Below, piece after piece: positions 55,164 through 64,000 of a stretch of DNA of 64,000 bases. Numbering within the stretch: the first letter of the stretch is position 1; each line of letters opens with the position of its first letter. Position numbers and translations under genes: made by a program. Location: positions 191,284,979-191,348,978 of the forward strand of contig OZ005656.1 in assembly GCA_963930645.1 (NCBI GenBank). The letters are read 5' to 3'. The DNA is from Salticus scenicus (taxonomy: Eukaryota; Arthropoda; Arachnida; Araneae; Salticidae). The notes beneath the pieces were generated by a model. That model was not told the DNA's origin, searched no databases, and was given only the letters and a program-made list of their open reading frames with translations.

Positions 55164-55546
55164 ATATCTGTACTGATAGGTATAAAGGATTTAAGTCCAA
55201 AAATGTCGATTTTGTGTTAAGTGCATAGTCAGACTCAGAAAAAAATTCTCAATCGATTGGTATAAAGGATTTAAGTCTGCGTCATTTAGTCTTTGGGAAA
55301 ATCCATTGGTAAAAAAAGGTTCAAGTCAGAAATTTACCATTCATGTATGGTATAAAATATTTAATTCAATTTTTTCTTGTTATTAAATGAAGGTTGACAA
55401 TCACTGAATGGTATAAAGGATATAAGTCAACGAAATACCTTTTTCCTAATCGATTCTTCTGATTTGTTTTTAGTTAAACTTTATTTTTCGTCTCCTGAAA
55501 AATCAAGAATATGGACTTAAATCCTTTATACTTATCAGACAGATAT
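55164..55546. mobile_element. TIR element with repeated TATAAAGGATTTAAGTC motif
   Basis: The inverted ends are ATATCTGTACTGATAGGTAT, AAAGGATTTAAGTCC and, reverse-complemented, ATATCTGTCTGATAAGTATA, AAGGATTTAAGTCC. The motif GGTATAAAGGATTTAAGTC is repeated inside at about 55258 and, altered, near 55345 and 55405. About 383 bp, non-coding. Such repeats may be transposase-binding sites. Confidence 0.7.
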
Positions 55547-55577
55547 AAAATTATATATATACATTGAGAATTTATTT

Positions 55578-55614
55578 AACTATAATAACCAGTGAAGCGG
55601 GGAAGGCATACTAA
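55578..55614 (+). mobile_element. Helitron-like 3' end fragment
   Basis: ATAATAACCAGTGAAGCGGG, GAAGGCATACTAATT resembles the 3' end of the Helitron at 7681-7710 (ATGACCAGCGAAGCGGGCAA, AGCCTGCTAGT), with a weakened hairpin and CTAA as a possible terminal tetranucleotide. The matching 5' part was not found. Confidence 0.4.
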
Positions 55615-55619
55615 TTTAA

Positions 55620-55813
55620 AACATATTGACTGAAAAAAGAAAACAGATTAAGCTATTACCTCATTTCAGTGAAAATGACTTCATTTTTATTTGTTTTAAT
55701 TTTTCAGAATTTAAAACGTAATGATGAGAATTATGTTGTTAATCCTTTTTTCAATATACATTTTTATTCAAATTAAAAGTAACGCTAAGAATCAATATAG
55801 TCATTTAAAATTC

Positions 55814-55848
<35 letters not shown>

Positions 55849-58250
55849 ACAAGGTCAGATTAAGTTTTATTAATTCAAGTTTCTTTAAAATGAATTAGGC
55901 CATTGTAATTATTTGATCTAATTTTGAAAGAAATAGGTCAGGTTAAATTATTTCCATCACAAATATATATATATTTTTTTAAATTCATATTATACTTTTC
56001 GACTCTAATTATAAATATGTACCAAATTGTTTAGTTCTAATAAATAGAATCTAATTGATACACAAGGATTTCTTGCATCGACGCCTTAAAACTTCCATGG
56101 AGGAAAAAAAAAAAGTTCTTCCAAATGATCACTTCACTTCAAACACTGGAGTCGGTCATTTGAGCTTGAGTTTTGAGCACTTTGATTTACTAACTGAAGC
56201 ATCCTGTTCCCGTGCAAAGCCTGATTACCGCCCAGTCTCACTGAATTTAGAGGCCCTAAAATTACGTTGTAATTTATTTTTAATTTGTCTTAAAATCTAT
56301 TAATTTTTTTATATTTAAACATATTTAGTTAATTTTATAATTTGAAATTTTCATTTTGAAAGTCTTGTTGGAACTGGGATCACGGAAGGCTAAACATTTT
56401 TAGACCATGATTTATACATTTGGTAACGAAATTGTGTGCGTATCGCCAAGGTAGTGAATGCATTAATGTTGATGAAAAATGAAATTCCTATGAAGTGAAG
56501 TGATGAGAAAACTTATTTCACACTATGCACACATACAAAAAGTAAATAAATAAATAAATAAATAAATCTTTTGAATTCGATATTTTAAAACTATAATGTA
56601 ATCGTTGTTTAAATAGGAAAATATACTGGGGATAACTGGAGACTTTAAAATTTCGTGCAAAAGGTTTTTCAAAAAAGGTATAATTGGAAGAAAATGGGAC
56701 TCAGAAATGAGGCTTGAACTACGCCCCAACTTAGTCTTTCTTGTTCCGTAGGCATGGTCAAGTACGAGTCCGCTTTATAGTTAGTTATCTGTGGTTTTTT
56801 CTGTTCGATTTTGGTACATTTGAAAGATTTGTTGTATTTGCGTACGGAAAAGTTCACAGCTCTGTAACGAATTAAAATATTTGAAAATTTGAAAAAGTCA
56901 AGATTCACAAAGGTTTTCACTATCTGGAAAATTGTCCTACATATTTATTGTATGTATATGGCTACAGCAAGCCAAAGTTACACTTGTCACAAACATGAGG
57001 TAAGTAGAACAGCTAACCACAAAACTTTCATCCTTTTTTTTATAAGTGATATATTGTTAAATTATAAAATTCTCACATTTTTATAAAGCCAATTAGTTAT
57101 TGCTTACGCCTAAACATTTCAATAAGTGTAATAGTAACAGAGCAAAATGAGATCAAAGTGTAATTATGCCAAAATCTTCTTGCTTTTACTCCATATTACA
57201 TACAAAAATTAGAAATTCCTCAAAATTGTTTTTGTCGTGAAGTATTTTAACAAGAACTAATTTAACTATTGAGAAATTTCTAAATGTGAAACTGGAATTT
57301 AAAAATATACAATAAGTATTCAGTTGTTCTCTGAACAAAAATCTCGGAATAAATAGTGTTTTGGCTGTCGTCGAAAATAGTTATTGCATTTTCTGAAAAA
57401 AAAAAAAAAAAAAAAAAAAGTTCTCTAGAGAAGAAACATGTTGTACAATTTTTAATTTTGACAGAAATCTTAGTGTTAAAACACTGAAAAATTTCTACAT
57501 AAAAATAAGACTATTATTGTTCCTTTCTGGATTGTAGTAATTGGCACAATTTTATACATATGTTTTTTTTTTTTTTTTTTTTTTTTTTAATTATTGCAAT
57601 ATTTGTAAAACTTCTTTAACTCTAGGAAATGCCCATACCCATTTTCATGACTCTAACAACAAAGAAAATTAAAAAATGTTATACAGTTGTTTACACGAAG
57701 AACAAAACAATACCGTAATATTTGCTAAACAATTATCATTATTTTTTATTTTCTAAACTTCAGCTGCTACAAAAGCATAACATGTCAGAAAAATGTTAAG
57801 TTTGTTTCCTATTGTTTCCTATTCTGCTGACATAGGCCAGCAAAATTTCAATTCTATGCAGAATCGATTTCACCTTTGTTTGAATAAAGGCTCTCTCGAA
57901 GATTTAAAAATGGAAACTGCTATTTTACAGTTTCCATCTGTGTTTGCATAAATCCTTTCACCTATGCTAGAGTAATTAAAGTCTGTTACGTCTCATGATA
58001 AAATTCTGTAAATAATTCATTCCAAAGATATCATTATGCAGGTACTGACAAAGGAAGCGCATGAGTCTTTTCTATGAATTTTACTTTATATTTTGTTTTA
58101 ATTTATTTGTATACAAACAAATCTCATGTGGTGAATTAGAAAGTAACTTACACTGTTATTAACTTTGCTATAGAAGTTTTCACTGCAATCTTGTGGGTTA
58201 ATCCTTAAATGCTGGAATTTTTAAAATTTTGGCAGAAAAAAAAAATGAAT
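55620..58250. other. Non-coding stretch without recognised gene
   Basis: It contains poly(T) at about 55818-55847 and 57565-57589 and poly(A) near 57400. A GC-richer patch at about 56070-56270 supports an 82-residue frame that has no known domain and no splice or promoter support. The minus frame at 56669-56920 is likewise unsupported. Confidence 0.45.
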
Positions 58251-58257
58251 AAAGTAC

Positions 58258-58402
58258 TACCGGTTATGAAAGGACGTGGCCTTTCTTCTTCAGGTTCAAA
58301 ACACGTGCTACTGCCTTGGGGGGAAGAAGTCTTCCTTTTGCTCCAAGGTGGTAACACATTTTACACCTGGAGAAGAAAGGCTGCGTCCTTTCTATACCAG
58401 AA
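58258..58402. repeat. GC-rich hairpin of about 145 bp (arms about 60 bp)
   Basis: The left arm has GAAAGGACGTGGCCTTTCTT, CTTCAGGTTCAAAACACGTG, CTACTGCCTTGG. The right arm, reverse-complemented, has GAAAGGACGCAGCCTTTCTT, CTCCAGGTGTAAAATGTGTT, ACCACCTTGG. The loop is about 23 nt and contains GAAGTCTTC. The arms have several mismatches, some conserving G-U pairing. Frames on both strands (65 and 60 residues) are by-products of the palindrome. It could be a small MITE or a structured RNA. Confidence 0.7.
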
Positions 58403-58698
58403 GTGATTTTTATGGTGTGTAAAAAAGATTTTCTTAATTTAAACATTGATTGCTCCGGTTCGTTATTTTAGAATAAAAAAATCTATTATATGTAAATTAT
58501 GATATAGATTTATACAAAAAATTGAAAAAAGTATTTAGACATTATTTTTTATTTATATATTTATTTATTTATTTTTGAAAAAATTAAGTTTTAAAAGTGA
58601 TACACCATGCAGTACAAACATAAATAATATCGTATAATTACTAAGAAAAAAGCATGCATATATTTACTTAGTAATTATTATGAAATAAACAAAAATAA

Positions 58699-59085
58699 TC
58701 TGGTGTGTCACTCACACGACTTTTTCTTCCCCTGAAATTCAATACTATAAATACAGATTGGAAATTAAAAGGTAAGATAACGAGTATTGTTATGTAAACC
58801 TATGTTAAAGCAATTCAAATTAGGCTTTGGGGAACAGATTTATTTGACAAATAATTCTGTGTGAGATGGTCCTACCACCCTCCCCTCAATCCCCCGCTGC
58901 ATTATTGTACCTACATTTACATAGAATACAAATCAGTTATTAAATTCAAAAGCTCATTTAAAATTATGCAGACAGCTTCACACGCAGCATTCCTTGAAAC
59001 TTATCAGTCTTGAACAAACTTTTCTGGTAACAAACGTATTAAATTCAAAATGCAACATTTGGACATCAATATGCAACTTTTCGTC
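58699..59085 (+). mobile_element. 5' half of a family D modular element
   Basis: It starts TCTGGTGTGTCACTCACACG as in the element at 21380 and stays colinear with it for about 370 bp (ACTATAAATACAGATTGGAA, GGTAAGATAACGAGTATTGT, CATTCCTTGAAACTTATCAG). The 3' modules and hairpin are missing. Confidence 0.7.
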
Positions 59086-60360
59086 AATCTAAATGTCCTA
59101 TTGGGAAACGAGTGGTTTTACTGTTTTCCTTCTTCCTTTTTTCTTATTTTTCACACTTTGTTTGAGTAGACCAAGCTAAATGTAGCATATAGCCAAAAGT
59201 AAAACTTTAACTACGATTAGTACTTAAATAAGTCTTTAGTCAGTATATTTCGTTTTTGAGACACTATATGCATTTAAAATTGAAGTACAATAAAGAGTTT
59301 AATACTTCATTCTCTGAAAATAACTAAAGTGTGCTCCAAATTTGCATACAATATTCAACTAAATGGGTTACTGTTTACCTCAATAAAATGTAAGAATTTT
59401 ATTAAAAATATATATATACATATAAATTTTAATTATAGATATGCTGGGAAAAGTCATTAAAAATAAGAAAAATACATAAAAGATAGTATATAAGTATGAT
59501 TGAGTATGTGTGTGTGAGAGAGAGAGAGAGTACAATAAAAAGTTGTTAAATCAAGATTAAGCAATAAACATTGCAACTGTAATAACAATGAATAAATAGT
59601 GTATAATGTACATGCTATTAAAACCTTATTTCTGAGTTAAGATAATTTAATTGGAACTTGTTTATGTCTAAATGCAATGTGCTCTACTTAAAGAAAATGT
59701 ATTTTTAACTAGTGTGTATTTAAACATCACCATTCACTTTGTAAACAATGAATTATTGGAAAAATAGATTGTTAGTTTCGAATGTAATAGTTAGAAAATA
59801 TTTAAAAATTAGTTACGATTAAGATTTATAAGGCTGTCAAATATAACCATAGGACGTTGTAAGTATTTTGTCAATTATAAAAATAGTATTCGATCAAAGC
59901 TAAGCTACATATCGATAATTGCCATTACATTAGGCATCGGCATTTCCTTTCATCACATGCATCGAAGTTTTTGATTATGCTCTAATTTTATCATTTAAAG
60001 TGACATATTTTTAAATTGCATCTCTTTTACATCAGAAAACTATACCGCTTTCAAACCAACCTTAGTATGGTAATAATAATGGCTTAATTGCCATAATAAA
60101 TAATTATGTAATACCATACGAAGAAAATTTCACTGTTTTCGCATATCTTGTACATGCGTATTTTTTGTACACTTTATTTAGTGATTTCGTGATGAACAAA
60201 AGCGCATCGCTGATGATACATACGTATACTATATACCAGTTGCTTTAATTAACTTTCCTTGATTTAAACTGTGTGAATAAAATCTTGATTTAAACTAAAT
60301 GATTTTTTCTTTTTAATTAAAAAACTTTCTTTTTAAAAATATTAACAATATAACAATCAG
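59086..60360. other. Non-coding stretch without recognised element
   Basis: AT-rich, with a short GTGTGTGTGAGAGAGAGAGA tract at about 59509-59530. No gene was seen. Confidence 0.5.
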
Positions 60361-60361
60361 A

Positions 60362-60535
60362 ATAACATTTATATTTAATAGGATATATATTTAACACCAT
60401 ACAGTGTTGGGATTACAATAGTGTTAAAATGTTCAACAGAAAACTGTTTTTATTTATCTTATATTTAAAAGGATATATGTTGTAATACTATATACTGTTA
60501 GTATTACAACTCAGTTAAAAATTTCACCAGAAAAC
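60362..60535 (+). repeat. Two-unit local duplication of about 115 bp
   Basis: AATAGGATATATATTTAACACCAT...CAACAGAAAAC at about 60378-60445 recurs as AAAAGGATATATGTTGTAATACTA...CACCAGAAAAC at about 60467-60535. The second unit runs into a CACTGTTAAAAA-type MITE, so the duplication involves that element's end. Confidence 0.6.
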
Positions 60536-60873
60536 TACTCGTTTTAATTTATCTCAAGTCTTCTGTGAAATCACAGAGAGAAATAAACGGAGAGGTTAAA
60601 AAATGTATTTTATATTTGCGTTTTGAGGATTAATATTAATTTAGTTACTGGCGAGATTATATTTGTGACCTAGAAAGCTTTTTCTAAAATCAAAACATTT
60701 ATAATTTTTGTTGAAAAATTAAATAATAAAAGTATGATAAAAATACAGAATAAAAATTGAGAATTACGATTATTTTTCTTTCTTTTTTTTTTTTTAACTA
60801 AGAATTATTGCAAATTTACAGAAACTCTGAGAAAACATTACAGTAAATGTACAGAATTTTTTTTACGGTGTAT
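60500..60873. mobile_element. CACTGTTAAAAA-type MITE, inverted copy
   Basis: Reverse-complemented, 60730-60873 reads CACCGTAAAAAAAATTCTGT, then TCTCAGAGTTTCTGTAAATT, TTCTTAGTTAAAA and AATTCTCAATTTTTATTCTG, matching the left half of the element at 18371-18724. The other end lies near 60505-60530 (CAGTTAAAAATTTCACCAGA). Confidence 0.6.
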
Positions 60874-61276
60874 GTGATAATTTATCTAGTAATACGCATG
60901 ACTAGTTAATCCTCATCTATATAAAAACTATGAAAGAAATCGATTAAATCGAGAAAAATGTTACAAGTAGTTTAAAATTTTTATTTGTTTAAGCAGAAAA
61001 TCTATAAAATTTAATACCTTAATCAAAGCTGCCGTTAATGAGCGATTTAATACGTCTTCTATCCATTCGGGCGGTTGTCAAAAGACGATTTGTACTTTTC
61101 AACATTTTCATGTCAACCTAATTTCTAATTTTTGACAGCTAGCCTCTTTTTTTAGTCCTTCTTTATTCTATTATTATTATTTTTTTTCTAATTTACTTAT
61201 TCATTTTTAAGTGATTTAAATTTTGTCTTCAGCAGTCAATGCGGTAAATGTCATTGGTGTATGTGTATGCTAATAG

Positions 61277-61750
61277 TCATCAGTCAGATTTTTTCTTTCT
61301 TTCTTTCCTGTTATTCAATGGGATCTTCGTTTTATAAGAATATCTCCTTCAAAAATGAAGTTTTTATTATTATTATTATTTCTGCTTTTTGAATATTACT
61401 CTTTGAATATGTCGCTTTTTAGCTCAAGAAGCATTTTTCTTTTTCTTTTTCTTTCTTTTTTTTTTCTTTTTTTTTTTTTTTTTTTTTTAATAAATTTAAA
61501 TATTTCGTTTAGAGATCGAAACTTAGAGTCTTAAATTTACTCATTAAAATAAAATATTTAATGAGTTTTTTCAAAAAAAAAAATTGCTCCCTCAGTTAAA
61601 AAGTAACATATTCAAAGAGTAATATTCAAAAAATAAAGAAATAAAAAGAAATTTGTCTTTGAAGGAGATATTCTCATAAAACAAGGCAACAAAAATCTCA
61701 TGGGATAACATGGAAAGAAAGAAATGGGGAATCTGACTGATGAGACTTAA
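61277..61750. repeat. Inverted repeat, arms about 150 bp
   Basis: The left arm (CATCAGTCAGATTTTTTCTT, ATAAGAATATCTCCTTCAAA, TTTTGAATATTACTCTTTGA) pairs with the right arm (TCAAAGAGTAATATTCAAAA, TTTGAAGGAGATATTCTCAT, GGAATCTGACTGATGAG). The loop of about 160 bp is T-rich. Probably a foldback element. No clear target duplication. Confidence 0.7.
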
Positions 61751-61774
61751 GTTGTTAAATACAAATACGCAAAA

Positions 61775-61808
<34 letters not shown>

Positions 61809-63012
61809 ATTGTTTTTAGAAAAACACCTGAATGCGGGCTCTTTTTATGACTGAGGACTATTAGTCTCAATCTGGGATTTTCGCGGTGTCATTTTTCGAT
61901 AGTTGGACATTTATCGAAATCTAAAATTTATCGAAAATATAATTGAATAATTTGAAAGCGATGTTGTAAAAAAACTAATAGTCCTCTGTCCTAAACTAAA
62001 TTCTGCTTTTGCCAGAATTTCATCAAAATATTTTTTTTTTTTTTTTTTTTGAAAAAAAAAAAAAAAAAAGAAAGAAAGAAAGAAAATTAATAATAATCAG
62101 CATCGACATAAAAATTATCGAATAAGTTTTTTTTTTTTTAGTAATTTTAAATTAGAAAATAAAAAGTGCGCGTGCAAAAAAAAAAAAAAAAAAAAAAAAA
62201 AAATGAATTTAATGATTTAATTTTTATATAAAACATGATTAATAAGTAGATATAAATTTTAAAGTTTATGGGATGCGTGTGGCGTCTATAAAAATTGTTT
62301 TAAGAAATAGAATAGAATAAAGAAAGCAACTTTGTTGGTTTCATTTTGTTATATAGTTTGAATTTTTTTATTTTATAGAAGCAATATTTAATTATTTATT
62401 AGTTCATTAAGCTGAGTCCGCGTGCTTTTGTTCTTTTTAAATATTATTATTATTATTATTTTATCCTCGCGTATTTTCTTAATTGCACCCCTATCGTATC
62501 GTTTCTGCAAAAAATAATTTAAACTGGTCCATGTTAGAGAAATATTATATTTATTTATTTTTACTTATTTTTATTTTTATTTTCTTTTTTTACTTTTTTT
62601 TTAAGCATGAATTCCGGTTTCTGGTGCAATATGTTAAAATTATTTCTTTTTTGTTTATTTGTTTAATGTTGTAGACATCGTTTCGTTTTACCCGTCATCA
62701 AACAGTTAATATTTATTCTTTTCATTGTTGGCTTTTTCTTTCTAAGAAATTTGAGCATGAAATATTTGTCTTCCTCTAGAAATTTAAACAATGTAATTAA
62801 AAATGTGATTTAAATATTGTTTTAATCTTCAATTCACTTTATTTTTTACACCAAGAAATGCTGATGAATTTTAAGATTTTTATAGATATTAACAATTTAA
62901 CAGTTAGAATAAAATTTTATCGTTACCAAAGAAAAAATATCGAATATCATATCAGAATGTTTGTGTAGTCATATGAGTAATTAACTTTCATTTATGAAAA
63001 AACCATGAAAGA
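61751..63012. other. Non-coding stretch with homopolymer tracts
   Basis: Poly(T) at about 61779-61803 and 62033-62051, poly(A) at about 62053-62069 and 62178-62203, a (GAAA)n run and a TTA microsatellite at about 62443-62461. No gene was seen. Confidence 0.55.
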
Positions 63013-63245
63013 AACAAATTAAATTCATATACTAATTTATAAGCAAACTTAATTTTTTTTTTAAAGATATACAGAAAATGTACCATATTTAAAATCAAAT
63101 GTTTAGATTATTGACAGTCCTTCTCTTATTAAATTCAAATTAAATTCATATACTAATTTATAAGCAAACTTAAAATTTTTTTTAAAGATATACAGAAAAT
63201 CTACCATATTTAAAATCAAATGTTTTATTGGCAGTCCTTCTCTTT
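63013..63245 (+). repeat. Direct duplication of about 113 bp
   Basis: Two adjacent copies (about 63016-63128 and 63133-63245) share AAATTAAATTCATATACTAA, TTTATAAGCAAACTTAA, AAAGATATACAGAAAATGTA (CTA in copy 2), CCATATTTAAAATCAAATGT and GCAGTCCTTCTCT or ACAGTCCTTCTCT. Few differences, so the duplication is recent. Confidence 0.85.
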
Positions 63246-63903
63246 CTCTCTCGGAAGAATACTTGCTTCACTTCAATGGTGCTTAGCCTTTGATGTATAG
63301 AAAAAGAAGGGAAAAAAATCAAACCTGTGATTAAAGTAATGTATATGAAAAAAGGAGAAAAGCATTTCTTGTTAGTTGGACATTTCTGTAAACGATGAAG
63401 ATAATCAACAATGATTCTTTCCCATTTCTTGTGTTATGAATATCTACTGAATTTCAATGAATTTAAGTATTTTATATACAGTAGAATTCCTGTTGAACCC
63501 CAAAATTAAATAAAAAATAAAATTAGTATATTCTTATATAATAAAGAATGTACATATTAAATTAGATGTAATTAAATCTCATAGGGTACAAAAATAGGAT
63601 AGCACTCCAATCGTTAGACGTATGGTATAAATAAGGCTGTCACTTGTAAAATTATATGCGGCACTTTTAATCAAGATACATTAAAATGAAAAAATTTCAT
63701 AATGTATTGCGTACATTAAATCTTGAATTACTAAGCTTACAGAAGTTTTGAAACACATATATAGGCAAACAACGGACCATAACTTGCCAAATCATAATCA
63801 GGAGTATTCAGATATCCCAAAAAGTATAATTCCATTTAAAAATATATATATATATCGAAAATTTTATTAATTAATTTAAAAAATAATAATAATAACTAGC
63901 ATA
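63246..63903. other. Non-coding stretch without recognised element
   Basis: AT-rich, with a short TA tract at about 63842-63854. No gene was seen. Confidence 0.5.
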
Positions 63904-64000
63904 CACTGTAAAAAATGCTGCAGTAAAATTACGGGTAAAGCCCGGCAGCAAAGATTCTAGTCAAAGTCCGTAAAAATACATTTAGACGATGAATGATGTA
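63904..64000 (+). mobile_element. CACTGTAAAAAA-type MITE, left end, cut by the window edge
   Basis: It begins CACTGTAAAAAATGCTGCAG after a TA and contains CCCGGCAGCAAAGATTCT, related to the GGCAGCAAAGTTGCATTTTT arm of the element at 1833-1980. The right end lies outside the window. Confidence 0.6.

Noticed and set aside
56055..56303. 82-residue plus-strand frame in a GC-richer patch
   Set aside because: No motif, no splice or promoter evidence, and the frame runs on into AT-rich sequence at its C-terminus. It is recorded only as a patch of unusual composition.

Overview
The window is AT-rich, gene-poor eukaryotic nuclear DNA, almost certainly from an animal. Evidence: spliceosomal exon/intron boundaries, tRNA-derived SINEs with target-site duplications, Tc1/mariner, Harbinger-like, piggyBac-like and Helitron-type elements, a Penelope-like reverse transcriptase, many poly(A)/poly(T) tracts and microsatellites, and no operon-like gene packing. 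The mix (invertebrate-type Penelope RT, mariner/maT relics, large introns) fits an arthropod, and I would guess a chelicerate such as a spider. That guess is inference and is not proved here.

One probable host gene was found, on the minus strand. Exon A (42341-42539) opens with ATG, encodes a basic Pro/Ser-rich N-terminus and the start of a hydrophobic membrane segment, and ends in phase 1 at a good GTAAGA donor. Exon B (9096-9193) has a poly-pyrimidine/TAG acceptor and a GTAAGC donor. It completes the split Gly codon and continues the hydrophobic segment. The pair reads as the start of a type II membrane protein with an intron of about 33 kb, and the gene should continue off the left edge. 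Nearly everything from 9.2 to 42.3 kb would then be intronic transposon debris.

Layout: 1-9 kb holds decayed MITEs, a SINE, a non-autonomous Helitron (6177-7710) and a large inverted repeat carrying two diverged copies of a mariner transposase C-terminus. 9-22.6 kb holds exon B, SINEs, a palindromic MITE, and a maT-like transposase pseudogene between two copies of a foldback element. 22.6-24.4 kb holds a 5'-truncated Penelope-like element with the only long ORF in the window. 27-33.2 kb holds three 1.3-1.5 kb copies of a modular element built of about 174-bp tandem units and ending in a hairpin. 33.3-33.9 kb is a Helitron Rep gene relic split by a G-rich minisatellite. 34.1-35.7 kb is a terminal-inverted-repeat element studded with one dyad motif. 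37.5-39.9 kb holds a further modular element and MITEs. 42.3-42.5 kb is exon A. 47.0-49.2 kb is a tandem array of tRNA-Thr-like genes with one inverted unit, bounded by a 13-bp target-site duplication. 50-64 kb holds piggyBac-like, nested MITE, SINE and inverted-repeat elements with no convincing gene.

The most notable points are: (1) a superfamily of non-autonomous elements (A, B, C, D, E, H) sharing a terminal 3' hairpin, a subterminal inverted copy of that hairpin's arm and a conserved motif before the hairpin; (2) the retrotransposed tRNA-like array, whose inverted unit looks like twin priming; (3) the minisatellite born inside a Helitron Rep coding sequence; (4) the phase-matched exon pair across about 33 kb.
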